NCBI GenBank assembly: GCA_002632355.1
Contig: NSJJ01000001.1
Span: 248,001 to 312,000 of the forward strand
Reading direction: 5' to 3'
DNA from: Sulfuricella denitrificans
GTDB taxonomy: Bacteria; Pseudomonadota; Gammaproteobacteria; Burkholderiales; Sulfuricellaceae
DNA: 64,000 bases
Positions 34,869 through 44,336 of the stretch are shown here, in pieces (position 1 is the first letter of the stretch; each line of letters starts with the position of its first letter). The position numbers were made by a program, and so were the translations under genes. The notes below the pieces were generated by a model. The model worked only from the letters and a program-made list of their open reading frames with translations. It was not told the DNA's origin and did no database searches.

Positions 34869-35860
34869 GCGAGGATGGTGTTCTTAAAAGCGCAATTCTG
34901 CTGATGTCTCTGGGCGAGGAAGAGGCGTCCGAGGTATTCAAGCATCTCGGCCCGAAAGAGGTGCAGAAGCTGGGCACTGCCATGGCAACCCTGAAGAATG
35001 TGAAGCGCGACCAGATCGAGAGCGTGCTGTATGACTTCCGCAGGGAAGCCGGTGAAAAGACCGGGGTTGGCATGGCCAACGACGAATATATCCGCTCGGT
35101 TCTGACCAAGGCGCTGGGAAACGAACGGGCCGGAAATCTGATCGATCGCATCCTGCAGGGGGGAGATACAGCCGGTATTGAAAGTCTGAAGTGGATGGAT
35201 GCCGCTGCGGTGGCGGAACTGATCAAGAATGAACACCCTCAGATCATTGCAACCATTCTCGTGCATCTGGATCGCGACCAGGCCAGTGCGGTACTGAATT
35301 TTTTTGTCGAGCGCCTGCGTAATGACGTCATTCTCCGAATAGCGACACTGGATGGTATCCAGCCGACGGCACTGAGAGAGCTGAACGATGTGCTGACCAA
35401 GCTGCTTGCCGGCAACACAAATATCAAGAAAAGTGCCATGGGTGGCGTACGCGCGGCAGCGGAGATCCTCAACTTCATGGGCTCGGCCAATGAAACTTCG
35501 GTGATCAGCAGCGTCCGGGATTATGACCCTGAACTCGCGCAAGGTATTCAGGATGAAATGTTCGTGTTCGACAACCTTAATGATCTGGATGACCGTTCGA
35601 TCCAGTTGTTGCTGCGCGAAGTCCAGTCCGAATCCCTGATTCTCGCCCTGAAAGGTGCAACACCCGAGTTGCGTGAGAAGATTTTCAAGAATATGTCTTC
35701 CCGTGCTGCGGAAATGCTGCGCGACGATCTTGAGGCCAAAGGGCCGGTTCGTCTGTCCGAGGTTGAGGCGGAACAGAAGGAAATCCTCAAGGTGGTGCGT
35801 CGCCTGGCGGATGAAGGCCAGATTGTGCTCGGAGGTAAGGGTGATGAGCAGATGGTCTGA
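34865..35860 (+). CDS. fliG: flagellar motor switch protein FliG
   Basis: Rotor protein that converts stator force into torque. With the GTG at 34865 (GTGA overlap with fliF) it has 331 residues, the same as E. coli FliG. The three domains are recognisable: N-terminal FliF-binding (LKSAILLMSLGEEEASEVF), the middle with EHPQ (IKNEHPQIIATILVHL), and the C-terminal torque helix with charged residues (LREVQSESLILALKGA, KIFKNMSSRAAEMLRDDLE). Confidence 0.96.
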   Translation: MSEDGVLKSAILLMSLGEEEASEVFKHLGPKEVQKLGTAMATLKNVKRDQIESVLYDFRREAGEKTGVGMANDEYIRSVLTKALGNERAGNLIDRILQGGDTAGIESLKWMDAAAVAELIKNEHPQIIATILVHLDRDQASAVLNFFVERLRNDVILRIATLDGIQPTALRELNDVLTKLLAGNTNIKKSAMGGVRAAAEILNFMGSANETSVISSVRDYDPELAQGIQDEMFVFDNLNDLDDRSIQLLLREVQSESLILALKGATPELREKIFKNMSSRAAEMLRDDLEAKGPVRLSEVEAEQKEILKVVRRLADEGQIVLGGKGDEQMV

Positions 35861-35882
35861 TGCATCTGCCGCCCGATAAGCC

Positions 35883-36524
35883 ATGTCAAATATTATTCCA
35901 AAAGAGCAGTTGAGCGCATACCAGCGTTGGGAAATGGAAGCGTTCGAAAATACGCAGGGTGGCGGGGCAGGTCAGGTGCCCCTGCCTACGGCGGAAGCGA
36001 TTGAGCTCATGCACCAGCAGGCGCATCAGGAAGGATACGGCGAAGGGCTGGCGCAGGGGAAAGAGCAGGGTTACCGCGAGGGGCGGGAGCAGGCCAGGCA
36101 GGAAGCGCAGCGTCTGGATGATTTGCTGGTTCAGGTGAACGAGGCCTTGTCGAAACTGGATCAGGAAATGTCGCAATCCTTGCTTGACCTGGCGCTCGGT
36201 ATAGCCCGTCAGATGCTGCGCCAGGCACTGGTCGTGCAGCCGGAACTGGTGCTGGCTGTGGTGAAGGAGGCGATCAGCAGTTTTCCTCAGGCCAATCAGC
36301 ACCCTCAGTTGATGTTGCACCCTCTGGATGCAGTGCTGGTGCGTGATTTTCTTGAGGCTGAACTCGCTCATGGCCACTGGCGAGTGATCGAGGATGCGCA
36401 GATCGAACGTGGCGGCTGCCGCCTCGAGACTGCACATGGCGAACTTGATGCCACGCTGGAGCACCGCTGGCAGAATGTGCTCGAATCGCTCGGGCAGAGC
36501 GGGGATTGGCTTTCGCCAAAATGA
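35883..36524 (+). CDS. fliH: flagellar export ATPase regulator FliH
   Basis: Peripheral stalk protein holding the FliI ATPase at the export gate. The 213 residues begin [22 protein letters not shown]; the GxxxG-like segment [23 protein letters not shown] (in parts) at about 50-70 is diagnostic for FliH. The C-terminal domain ends in [13 protein letters not shown]. It overlaps fliI by ATGA. Confidence 0.92.
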   Translation: MSNIIPKEQLSAYQRWEMEAFENTQGGGAGQVPLPTAEAIELMHQQAHQEGYGEGLAQGKEQGYREGREQARQEAQRLDDLLVQVNEALSKLDQEMSQSLLDLALGIARQMLRQALVVQPELVLAVVKEAISSFPQANQHPQLMLHPLDAVLVRDFLEAELAHGHWRVIEDAQIERGGCRLETAHGELDATLEHRWQNVLESLGQSGDWLSPK

Positions 36525-37927
36525 ACCTGCGTGAAAACTGGCAAAGCCATCTGCAGGGCTGCGTGGATGTGGTGGAGGGCAACCCTCCGTGGTCCGTTAC
36601 CGGGCGCCTGACACGTGTAACTGGAATGGTGATGGAAGCGGTGGGCCTCAAGCTGGCAGTAGGCAGCAGTTGTGTGGTTTCCATGCCGGATGGTCATGAT
36701 GTGGAAGCTGAGGTAGTCGGCTTTTCCGGTGAACGTTTGCTGCTCATGCCATCCACTGATGTATATGGCCTGACGCCAGGCGCAAAAGTCACGCCAGTCC
36801 TCGGCAGCTCGTTGCCATTACCAGCGTCTGCCAGATTTTCTGGAAGGGCTGTCCGTCATCGTCGGGCCGAGGATCGCGCCAAGCATGTGGCGGTGGGTGA
36901 TCATTTGCTGGGGCGCGTCATTGATGGCGCCGGTCGCCCCCTCGATGTTTTGGGGCCGCTTCAAACCGATTGCGTTGTTCCGCTGCAAAGCAGGCCTCTC
37001 AATCCTCTCGCAAGGGCCCCAATTCGTGACGTTCTCGATGTCGGGGTGCGCGCCATCAATGCCCTGCTTTCTGTGGGGCGAGGCCAGCGCATGGGGCTAT
37101 TTGCCGGTAGCGGTATTGGCAAGAGTGTATTGCTGGGGATGATGGCACGTTACACGGGTGCCGACGTGATTGTGGTGGGTTTGATCGGTGAGCGTGGTCG
37201 CGAGGTCAAGGAGTTCATCGAGAATATTCTTGGCGCCGAAGGGCTTGCACGTTCAGTGGTTGTGGCTGCGCCTGCCGATACGCCTCCCTTGCTGCGGTTG
37301 CACGGCGCTTCCTATGCGACTGCGATCGCAGAGTATTTTCGTGATCAGGGCAAGCACGTATTGCTGATCATGGACTCCCTGACCCGTTTTGCCATGGCCC
37401 AACGCGAAATCGCCCTGGCAATTGGAGAGCCGCCAGCCACCAAAGGTTATCCTCCCTCGGTTTTTGCCAAGTTGTCGCAACTGGTGGAGCGCGCAGGAAA
37501 TGCCCACGAAGGCGGCGGTTCGATTACGGCTTTTTATACTGTACTTGCTGAAGGGGATGACCAGCAGGACCCAATTGCAGACAGCGCGCGTGCCATCCTC
37601 GACGGGCATGTGGTGCTGTCGCGTTCCCTGGCCGATCAGGGGCATTATCCTGCGATCGATATCGAGGCTTCGATCAGTCGGGCCATGACCGAACTGATCA
37701 GCCCCCAGCATCTGGAGCAGGTGCGGCGCTTCAAGCTTTTGTATTCACGTTATCACCGCAGCCGGGATCTGATCAGTGTCGGCGCCTATGTCAAGGGGGG
37801 GGATCCTTTGCTGGATGAGGCAATCATGATGTATCCGCGTCTTGAGGCTTTTCTGCAGCAAGGCATGAGGCAGCAGGTCAACTCGCACGACAGCGCGGCC
37901 CAGCTGGCAGTGCTATTCGGCCAGTAA
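36521..37927 (+). CDS. fliI: flagellum-specific ATPase FliI
   Basis: Hexameric ATPase of flagellar type III export. 468 residues from ATG 36521. Walker A is [17 protein letters not shown], Walker [19 protein letters not shown] (in parts), with [18 protein letters not shown] and the catalytic-loop region [10 protein letters not shown]. The N-terminal beta domain ([17 protein letters not shown]) is typical of F1-like ATPases. Confidence 0.97.
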   Translation: MNLRENWQSHLQGCVDVVEGNPPWSVTGRLTRVTGMVMEAVGLKLAVGSSCVVSMPDGHDVEAEVVGFSGERLLLMPSTDVYGLTPGAKVTPVLGSSLPLPASARFSGRAVRHRRAEDRAKHVAVGDHLLGRVIDGAGRPLDVLGPLQTDCVVPLQSRPLNPLARAPIRDVLDVGVRAINALLSVGRGQRMGLFAGSGIGKSVLLGMMARYTGADVIVVGLIGERGREVKEFIENILGAEGLARSVVVAAPADTPPLLRLHGASYATAIAEYFRDQGKHVLLIMDSLTRFAMAQREIALAIGEPPATKGYPPSVFAKLSQLVERAGNAHEGGGSITAFYTVLAEGDDQQDPIADSARAILDGHVVLSRSLADQGHYPAIDIEASISRAMTELISPQHLEQVRRFKLLYSRYHRSRDLISVGAYVKGGDPLLDEAIMMYPRLEAFLQQGMRQQVNSHDSAAQLAVLFGQ

Positions 37928-37941
37928 GCGGCTGAAACTGA

Positions 37942-38388
37942 ATGGCGCGAAAGTTCCCGCTCCAACCGCTACTCGATCTCTCACAGAATCATGTGGATTC
38001 GGCAGCAAAAAATCTTCAGGTATTGAAGGTCCGCTGGAATGACGCCGAAGATAAACTCAAACAATTGCTTGCATACCGTGAAAGTTACCGGGATCGCTTG
38101 CGCGAATCCGGAAGTGCTGGGACATCCTCCATGGCGATGCAGGATTTTCGCCTGTTTCTGATCAAGCTCGATACGGCAATCAAGCTGCAACAGGAAGAGG
38201 TGGTGCGTTGTCAGGCCCGGTGGGATGCCGGGCGTCAGGAATGGGTGCGGCAACGCGGAAAACTTAAGGCATTCGATGTGTTGTCACAGCGCCATTTCCG
38301 CTCTGAAGAGAAACGCGAAAATCTTATTGAACAGAAGGAGCAGGATGAGATTTCAAGTAAAAAGCGCGACAGGACTGATGAAGGGTGA
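37942..38388 (+). CDS. fliJ: flagellar export chaperone FliJ
   Basis: A 148-residue, almost wholly helical coiled-coil protein that resembles the F1 gamma stalk and links FliI to FlhA. MARKFPLQPLLDLSQNHVD is the usual FliJ start; the position between fliI and fliK confirms it. The C-terminal tail is highly charged (KRENLIEQKEQDEISSKKRD). Confidence 0.88.
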   Translation: MARKFPLQPLLDLSQNHVDSAAKNLQVLKVRWNDAEDKLKQLLAYRESYRDRLRESGSAGTSSMAMQDFRLFLIKLDTAIKLQQEEVVRCQARWDAGRQEWVRQRGKLKAFDVLSQRHFRSEEKRENLIEQKEQDEISSKKRDRTDEG

Positions 38389-38444
38389 AACGGGCATGTA
38401 AGTTGCTTTAAGGGTATTGACTAATGTGCTGATGAGGTTGATAC

Positions 38445-39602
38445 ATGCAAACAACTCCGGTTATGGCGGCTTTGCCACAAAGCACTGGTAACGTAGCTCA
38501 GCGAGCAGATGCCGGAGGCGAGGTAGCTGAAGTTGTGGATTTTTCTGCTTTACTCATGGCGCAGATAAAGGGGGGGCGTGTGGCTGGAGTCGCAGAACTC
38601 GCCGAGGAAGATGTCCCTCTCGATTCAGGTGCGGCGAAATCGGGCAAGCCTCCTTTGCCAGAAGATGCGAGGCAGGAGATTGTCTCATTTTCTGCAGCCA
38701 CAGACCCGGTGATCACGAATAGCCAGAACCTGCAGGCAGTGATTATTATGCCCGTGCCGATAGCTGTTGACCCACAATTGATGGCTTCTGCTCAGGGCGC
38801 AGTTTCTGGCAAGGTGACGGAAGCGCCCGGGCGAGTTTCTAAAGCCCCGGGGCAATTCGAAAAGGGCATTCCGGCCGCGCAAATTACGGAGGCACAAATT
38901 CCGGCAGCGCAAATCCCTTCCCCGAATACTGATCGGCAGGCAGGATTTGCCGCTGATGGCAAGTTTTTGCCACAAGCGGCAATGGGAAAGGCTGAGCAGA
39001 GCCTGGATCCGCTGGCGAAAACTGGAGAGGCTCTGGTCCGTTCGGTTTTGCCTCAAGAGACGCGGAGTTTTTCAGATGTACAGGCAAATACGCTACCTGT
39101 CGTCATGACGGCAAGCCATACGCCTGTTGTTGAGACAAGGCCCCCGGTGCTTCCGACATCGACGCTTCAGGCACCCGTTGGCAGCACAGGGTGGGGCGAG
39201 TCCCTGGGGCAGAAAGTGATATGGATGGCCGGTCAGCAAACTCAGGTTGCGGAGTTGCATCTTAACCCGCCGAATCTTGGTCCAATGGAAGTGCGCCTAT
39301 CTATCAGCAACGATCAGATTTCCGCACTTTTTGTTTCGCATCAACCTGCCGTCCGTGAGGCTATAGAGGCGGCAATGCCACGTTTGCGGGAGATGCTGGC
39401 GGAAGGTGGGATGACTCTTGGGAATGCTTCAGTCAGTTCGGATTCCCTTCCTCAGCAGCAGTCATCAGGTCGGGAAGGGCAGTCCGGGGCTTCCCGGCAA
39501 TCTGATTTTCCCGATATGGGAAACCTTCGCTCGACCCACGGGGCGGGTGGAATCATCTCGCTGCGGCATGATGGCAGTGGGGTGGTCGATCTGTTTGCCT
39601 GA
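38445..39602 (+). CDS. fliK: flagellar hook-length control protein FliK
   Basis: Molecular ruler that sets hook length and switches export specificity. The 385 residues comprise a long, low-complexity, Ala/Pro/Gln-rich N-terminal ruler (note the repeated AQITEAQIPAAQIP around 147-160) and the conserved C-terminal export-switch domain, including LHLNPPNLGPMEVRLSIS, ALFVSHQPAVREAIEAAMP and LREMLAEGGMTLGNASVS. The domain and the position after fliJ make the call firm. A 389-bp non-coding gap follows. Confidence 0.9.
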   Translation: MQTTPVMAALPQSTGNVAQRADAGGEVAEVVDFSALLMAQIKGGRVAGVAELAEEDVPLDSGAAKSGKPPLPEDARQEIVSFSAATDPVITNSQNLQAVIIMPVPIAVDPQLMASAQGAVSGKVTEAPGRVSKAPGQFEKGIPAAQITEAQIPAAQIPSPNTDRQAGFAADGKFLPQAAMGKAEQSLDPLAKTGEALVRSVLPQETRSFSDVQANTLPVVMTASHTPVVETRPPVLPTSTLQAPVGSTGWGESLGQKVIWMAGQQTQVAELHLNPPNLGPMEVRLSISNDQISALFVSHQPAVREAIEAAMPRLREMLAEGGMTLGNASVSSDSLPQQQSSGREGQSGASRQSDFPDMGNLRSTHGAGGIISLRHDGSGVVDLFA

Positions 39603-39991
39603 GATGGTTTAAGCCCGATACTGTCTTGATATCCGCTATTTATGATTCACTGTTGTTTTGTCGCAACAGTTTTGAGCTGAAATGTCCGGTTACCTCTTCC
39701 TCCTGCCCTGTATTTTCTATAGGCGCTTCATGCTGAATTTCGCGTGATTGCCCCCATCTGATTGATTATTAAAATAAAATCATAAATATTCATGGGTTTA
39801 TGTGCTCTGGCTGCCGGGCATTTGGCACATGCAGTTCTGTTGCAACTTCAGAAAGTGCGCGATGGTAGTTGTTAAAGCACATAAATTATCAATCAAAACT
39901 ACTTGTTTTTTATATAATTTAAGTTTATAAGTTCCACCAAAGAAGGAAAAGTCGGCTCTGCCTGGGCGCGGCGAGAACGGAAAGCGAGGGG
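39603..39991. other. AT-rich non-coding gap between fliK and fliL
   Basis: This 389-bp stretch has no convincing ORF and is markedly more AT-rich than its neighbours. TATAAT at 39913-39918 could be a -10 element for a fliL-R transcript, but no good -35 is spaced correctly. A TGGCAC at 39813 followed by TTGCAAC has the wrong spacing for sigma-54. It probably separates two transcription units, fliE-K and fliL-R. Confidence 0.5.
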
Positions 39992-40507
39992 ATGATGGCT
40001 AAAGACAAGGAAAAACCGGCGGCGGATGCAGCTGAAGGCGCGCCCAAGAAGGGGAAGGGCAAGCTGCTGATTATTATTATCGCGGCAGTCGTATTGTTGG
40101 GTGGAGGTGGCGGCGCGGCCTGGTTTTTCATGCATGGCAAGAAGGCTGCTCATGACGGCCATGAAGAAGCCAAGCACGAGTCCGAGCCTGCAAAACCACC
40201 AGTATTCGTCAAACTGGAAACCTTTACGGTCAACCTTGCCACCGAAGGCGAGGATCACATGCTGCAAACGGATGTCGAGCTCAAAGTCGCGGATGCCAAG
40301 GCAACCGACATGATCAAGGCGCATATGCCCGAGGTTCGCAATACGCTCCTTTTGTTGCTGTCGAGCAAGGCGGCCAGTAACCTGGCTACGACTGACGGAA
40401 AGCAGAAGTTGAGCGGAGAGATCAAGACAAAAATCAACAAGGAATTGCACGTCAAGGAGGACGAAGGCGTGTCCGGGGTGTTTTTTACGACTTTCGTGAT
40501 TCAATAA
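39992..40507 (+). CDS. fliL: flagellar basal body-associated protein FliL
   Basis: Single-pass inner-membrane protein beside the stators. Of 171 residues, about 1-24 are Lys/Ala-rich and cytoplasmic, 25-48 a membrane helix (LLIIIIAAVVLLGG), then a His-rich linker (MHGKKAAHDGHEEAKHE) and the periplasmic stomatin-like domain (FVKLETFTVNL, LQTDVELKV, EVRNTLLLLLSSKAAS). GAGGGG precedes the doubled ATG at 39992/39995. Confidence 0.93.
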   Translation: MMAKDKEKPAADAAEGAPKKGKGKLLIIIIAAVVLLGGGGGAAWFFMHGKKAAHDGHEEAKHESEPAKPPVFVKLETFTVNLATEGEDHMLQTDVELKVADAKATDMIKAHMPEVRNTLLLLLSSKAASNLATTDGKQKLSGEIKTKINKELHVKEDEGVSGVFFTTFVIQ

Positions 40508-40540
40508 GTGACCGGATTGTGATGCCGGGATATCCGAAAA

Positions 40541-41542
40541 ATGGCTGACGACATACTTTCTCAAGACGAGGTTGACGCCCTATTAAAGGGGGTGACAGGC
40601 GAAGTCGAGGAAGAGGTCGGGGCGGAAGACGCCTCCGGCGTCAAGCCTTACAATATCGCCAAGCAGGAGCGGATCGTTCGTGGGCGCATGCCCGGCTTGG
40701 AAATGATCAACGAGCGCTTTGCCCGCCTGTTTCGCATTGGACTATTCAATTTCATAAGGCGTACAGCAGAGATTTCCGTCGGTCCGGTGCGCGTCATGAA
40801 GTACAGTGAATTTATCCGCAATCTGGTTGTGCCGACCAACCTGAATCTGGTTCACATGAAACCGTTGCGTGGAACGGCGTTGTTTATTTTTGACCCCAAT
40901 CTGGTGTTCCTGGTTGTGGATAATTTGTTCGGTGGTGATGGCCGCTTTCATATGCGTGTCGAAGGCAGGGACTTTACTCCTACTGAACAGCGCATTATTC
41001 AGAATATGCTCAATGTGGTTTTCGAGGAAATGCAGAAGTGCTGGGCGCCGGTGCATCCGGTGGAATTCGAGTATGTTCGTTCGGAGATGAACACCCAGTT
41101 CGCCAACATTGCTACCCCCAGTGAAGTGGTTGTTGTGACGACTTTCAATATCGAACTGGGATCGGGCGGGGGCGACTTTCACGTCTGTATGCCCTATGCT
41201 ATGATCGAGCCGATTCGGGACGTTCTCTACAGCAGCATGCAGGGTGAGCGCATGGATGTTGACGAGCGCTGGACTCGTATGCTGACCAAGCAACTTCAGG
41301 TAGCCGAAGTGAATCTGGTCGCGAATCTGGGTGAAGCGCCTGTGAATTTGGGACAGATACTCAATATGCAGGTAGGCGATGTGATTTCACTGGACATTCC
41401 TGAGGCCATCGTGGCAGAAGTGGATGGTGTGCCGGTACTGGAATGCAAATATGGCGTTCTCAATGGCCAGTACGCCCTGAAGGTAAACAAGATACTGACC
41501 ATGCCAGAACCTGAATCTTCACCGGAGAGAAGCAATGGCTGA
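40541..41542 (+). CDS. fliM: flagellar motor switch protein FliM
   Basis: C-ring protein and CheY-P target. In 333 residues the N-terminal LSQDEVDALLKGV is the CheY-binding peptide; the middle domain follows (RGRMPGLEMINERFARLFR, GTALFIFDPNLVFLVVDNLFGG in parts), with a SpoA domain at the C-terminus. It overlaps fliN by 8 bp. Confidence 0.97.
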   Translation: MADDILSQDEVDALLKGVTGEVEEEVGAEDASGVKPYNIAKQERIVRGRMPGLEMINERFARLFRIGLFNFIRRTAEISVGPVRVMKYSEFIRNLVVPTNLNLVHMKPLRGTALFIFDPNLVFLVVDNLFGGDGRFHMRVEGRDFTPTEQRIIQNMLNVVFEEMQKCWAPVHPVEFEYVRSEMNTQFANIATPSEVVVVTTFNIELGSGGGDFHVCMPYAMIEPIRDVLYSSMQGERMDVDERWTRMLTKQLQVAEVNLVANLGEAPVNLGQILNMQVGDVISLDIPEAIVAEVDGVPVLECKYGVLNGQYALKVNKILTMPEPESSPERSNG

Positions 41543-42002
41543 AGAAGGAGGCCAAGTAGGCGAGGATGACTGGGCTGCGGCCATGTCCGAGCAGGGCGAG
41601 GCAACAGGTGCGTCTGCAGAAGATGACTGGGCGGCTGCAATGGCCGAGCAGGGCGATGCCGAGCCTGCTGCCCAACCGCAGGTTGCTACCACACCTGTTT
41701 TCGAGCAATTTGCTGCGACAACAGGCCAGACCGGCGTGGTCAATAATCTGGACATGATTCTGGATATCCCGGTGAACCTGACGGTTGAACTGGGGCGTAC
41801 AAAAATCGCCATCCGCAGTTTGCTCCAGCTTGCACAGGGTTCCGTGGTGGAGCTGGACGGTTTGGCTGGCGAGCCGATGAATGTACTGGTTAACGGTTGC
41901 CTGATCGCTCAGGGCGAGGTTGTGGTGGTGAACGATAAGTTTGGTATTCGCCTGACAGATATCATTTCCCCCGCTGAGCGAATCCGTAAACTCAACCGAT
42001 GA
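41535..42002 (+). CDS. fliN: flagellar motor switch protein FliN
   Basis: C-ring protein binding FliH and CheY-P. The C-terminal SpoA domain (ILDIPVNLTVELGRTKIAIR, LVNGCLIAQGEVVVVNDKFG) is canonical. The 155-residue protein is longer than E. coli FliN because its N-terminus has two copies of a 14-residue element: EDDWAAAMSEQGEA (10-23) and EDDWAAAMAEQGDA (29-42), 19 codons apart. In relatives a single D-D-W-A-x-A-x-x-E-Q element occurs here, so this looks like a local 57-bp duplication. Confidence 0.95.
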   Translation: MAEEGGQVGEDDWAAAMSEQGEATGASAEDDWAAAMAEQGDAEPAAQPQVATTPVFEQFAATTGQTGVVNNLDMILDIPVNLTVELGRTKIAIRSLLQLAQGSVVELDGLAGEPMNVLVNGCLIAQGEVVVVNDKFGIRLTDIISPAERIRKLNR

Positions 42003-42463
42003 ATTCCTTGCGTCTTTCCTTTTCTGCTCTATTGAGCGTGCTTTTCCTTCTGTTAGCTGTTCCGGTTTTTGCCGAGCAACCCCCTTCTTCTGCTCTCCCT
42101 TCTTCAGCCGTTTCACTTGGCGGCGTGCTGCAAGTGTTGCTTGGACTGGTGATTGTTTTGGGGACGGTGGCCGCTGCAGCCTGGTTGCTTAAGCGGCTTG
42201 CACCGGGGCAGGTGTCTGCCGGAGGTGCCATCAGGCTGATCGGTGGGATTGCCGTTGGGCCGAAAGAGCGCGTGGTCGTGGTCGAGGTGGGAGAGACCTG
42301 GCTGGTGGTAGGTGTGGCGCCCGGCCAGGTAACAGCGCTGCACAATATGCCCAGAATCGTCAATCTCACAGAGACCGGTGCGTTGGCCGGTGGCGACCAG
42401 CAATTTTCGCGCTGGCTCAAGGATGTCATGAGGCGCCGCAACACGGCTGCCGACGGCAAGTAA
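41999..42463 (+). CDS. fliO: flagellar biosynthetic protein FliO
   Basis: Small membrane protein that helps assemble FliP. The 154 residues have a signal-like N-terminus ([16 protein letters not shown]), a second hydrophobic helix ([21 protein letters not shown], about 47-66) and the conserved cytoplasmic part [37 protein letters not shown] overlap with fliN; fliP follows after a few bases. Confidence 0.92.
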   Translation: MNSLRLSFSALLSVLFLLLAVPVFAEQPPSSALPSSAVSLGGVLQVLLGLVIVLGTVAAAAWLLKRLAPGQVSAGGAIRLIGGIAVGPKERVVVVEVGETWLVVGVAPGQVTALHNMPRIVNLTETGALAGGDQQFSRWLKDVMRRRNTAADGK

Positions 42464-42467
42464 TGTG

Positions 42468-43232
42468 ATGGGGTGGCGATTGTTGCGTAACCTGTGTGTC
42501 GTTGCGGGGTGGGTATTTGTGCTCATACTGCCCCAGATGGCATTCGCTGCCGATGCCGGTTTTCCTGCTGTGACCAGCACTCCCTCGCCCGGTGGCGGCC
42601 AGACATATACCCTCAGTATCCAGACGCTGCTGTTTCTCACGGCGCTGACCTTCCTGCCCGCAGCACTGCTCATGATGACCGCATTTACCCGCATCGTCAT
42701 TGTGCTTGCCCTGCTGCGCCAGGCGCTGGGCACAATGCAATCACCGACCAATCAGGTGATCGTCGGAATGTCTCTTTTTCTGACTTTTTTTGTCATGGCA
42801 CCGGTATTCGAGAAAATCTACAACGAGGCATATCTGCCTTATACAGAAAAGAAAATCGATCTTACGGCGGCTCTGGACAAGGGGGTTCAGCCGCTCAAGA
42901 CTTTCATGCTGAGACAGACACGCCATGAGGACCTGGCCTTGTTCGTCAAACTTTCCAATAGCAAACCGCTGGCCGGTCCAGAGGAAGTGCCATTGAGGAT
43001 TCTTGTTCCGGCCTATATGACCAGCGAACTTAAAACCGCATTCCAGATCGGATTTCTGGTATTCATCCCTTTTCTCATCATTGATATGGTCGTTGCCAGT
43101 GTATTGATGTCCATGGGCATGATGATGTTGTCGCCCGTCATGATTTCCCTTCCTTTCAAGCTGATGCTGTTCGTGCTGGTGGATGGCTGGGCACTTATCA
43201 TGGGTTCGCTGGTGCAGAGTTTTTACACATGA
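42468..43232 (+). CDS. fliP: flagellar export gate protein FliP
   Basis: Core of the FliPQR export channel. The cleavable signal peptide ends [29 protein letters not shown] and [15 protein letters not shown] are the hallmark FliP blocks; [25 protein letters not shown] (in parts) and [18 protein letters not shown] complete the family. 254 residues from ATG 42468; a GTG at 42465 is also possible. Confidence 0.97.
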   Translation: MGWRLLRNLCVVAGWVFVLILPQMAFAADAGFPAVTSTPSPGGGQTYTLSIQTLLFLTALTFLPAALLMMTAFTRIVIVLALLRQALGTMQSPTNQVIVGMSLFLTFFVMAPVFEKIYNEAYLPYTEKKIDLTAALDKGVQPLKTFMLRQTRHEDLALFVKLSNSKPLAGPEEVPLRILVPAYMTSELKTAFQIGFLVFIPFLIIDMVVASVLMSMGMMMLSPVMISLPFKLMLFVLVDGWALIMGSLVQSFYT

Positions 43233-43498
43233 CGCCTGAGACCGTGATGACAGTGGGCCGCCATGCGCTCGAAGTGACCATGTTGCTTGCCGCACCCATG
43301 CTGCTGGCGGCCCTGGTGACCGGTCTGCTGGTCAGTATTTTTCAGGCGGCAACGCAAATCAATGAAATGACACTGTCTTTCATTCCCAAATTGCTGGTGA
43401 TGTTTCTGGTGATGTTCCTTGTCGGGCCGACGATGCTTACCCTGATGGTGGATTATATGCGTCAGCTCTTTACCGGCATTCCGGGCATGATCGGCTAA
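43229..43498 (+). CDS. fliQ: flagellar export gate protein FliQ
   Basis: An 89-residue two-helix membrane protein of the export gate ([38 protein letters not shown]), with [16 protein letters not shown] between the helices. It overlaps the fliP stop. Confidence 0.96.
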   Translation: MTPETVMTVGRHALEVTMLLAAPMLLAALVTGLLVSIFQAATQINEMTLSFIPKLLVMFLVMFLVGPTMLTLMVDYMRQLFTGIPGMIG

Positions 43499-43520
43499 TC
43501 TCACTGCCGACAGCCATCGC

Positions 43521-44315
43521 ATGCTGACCGTTACCTCTGCGCAACTCATCGGCTGGTTGACGGCATTCGTCTGGCCCATGTTCCGCATTGCTGCGCTGAT
43601 TGCCAGTGCCCCGGTGCTGGGGAATCCCGGATTTCCCCGCAGCGCCAAGATGGCCCTGATCGTTGCAATTACGCTGGTTGTTGCGCCCGTGCTGGGCCCC
43701 ATGCCGGAAATTGACCCGGGCTCGGCTGCCGGTTTGCTGATCCTGTCGCAGCAGATCGTGATCGGTCTTGCCATGGGACTGGCCATGCGAGTGGTATTTG
43801 TGGCTGTCGAGATGGCGGGTAGTCTGATCGGCTTGCAGATGGGGCTAGGATTTGCAACCTTTTTTGACCCGGTTAACTCAGCACAGGTACCCGTGATTGC
43901 CCAGTTTCTCGGTGTGCTTTTCTCGCTGGTTTTTCTTGCACTCAACGGGCACTTGTTCATGATCGACGCCCTTGCGGAGAGTTTCCGGGTTTTCCCTGTT
44001 TCGGCTCAACCAGTATCTTCGCTTGGCTGGAAAGTCGTGGTTGACTGGGGCGGCGAGATATTTCGTACCGGATTGCTGCTGGCTTTGCCAATGATAGCCG
44101 CACTGCTCATCGCCAATATTTCCATCGGTGTCATGACCCGCGCCGCGCCGCAACTGAATATTTTTGCTGTGGGTTTCCCCATCACGCTGGCAGCCGGGTT
44201 TATGGTGCTATTTGTCACCCTGCCTTACATGGCACCAATTTTTGAACACATGATGCGCGATGGGCTGGAGATGATGCTGCAGGTTGCGAGGGCAACGCAG
44301 CCATCCGGGCTGTGA
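43521..44315 (+). CDS. fliR: flagellar export gate protein FliR
   Basis: A 264-residue polytopic membrane protein, last gene of the flagellar run. It has about six hydrophobic segments and family blocks FRIAALIASAPVLGNPGFP, GLQMGLGFATFFDPVNSAQ and LLIANISIGVMTRAAPQLNIF (in parts). flhB, flhA and flhF are not in the window. The next gene belongs to a different process. Confidence 0.95.
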   Translation: MLTVTSAQLIGWLTAFVWPMFRIAALIASAPVLGNPGFPRSAKMALIVAITLVVAPVLGPMPEIDPGSAAGLLILSQQIVIGLAMGLAMRVVFVAVEMAGSLIGLQMGLGFATFFDPVNSAQVPVIAQFLGVLFSLVFLALNGHLFMIDALAESFRVFPVSAQPVSSLGWKVVVDWGGEIFRTGLLLALPMIAALLIANISIGVMTRAAPQLNIFAVGFPITLAAGFMVLFVTLPYMAPIFEHMMRDGLEMMLQVARATQPSGL

Positions 44316-44336
44316 GAAATATGATGCTTTTCTGCC

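Noticed and set aside
39805-39850. Sigma-54 promoter ahead of fliL (TGGCAC ... TTGCAAC)
   Set aside because: The spacing between GG and GC elements is too long for -24/-12 recognition.
44316-44336. Cobalamin riboswitch for the B12-dependent reductase
   Set aside because: Only 21 bp separate fliR and this gene, too little for such a structure.
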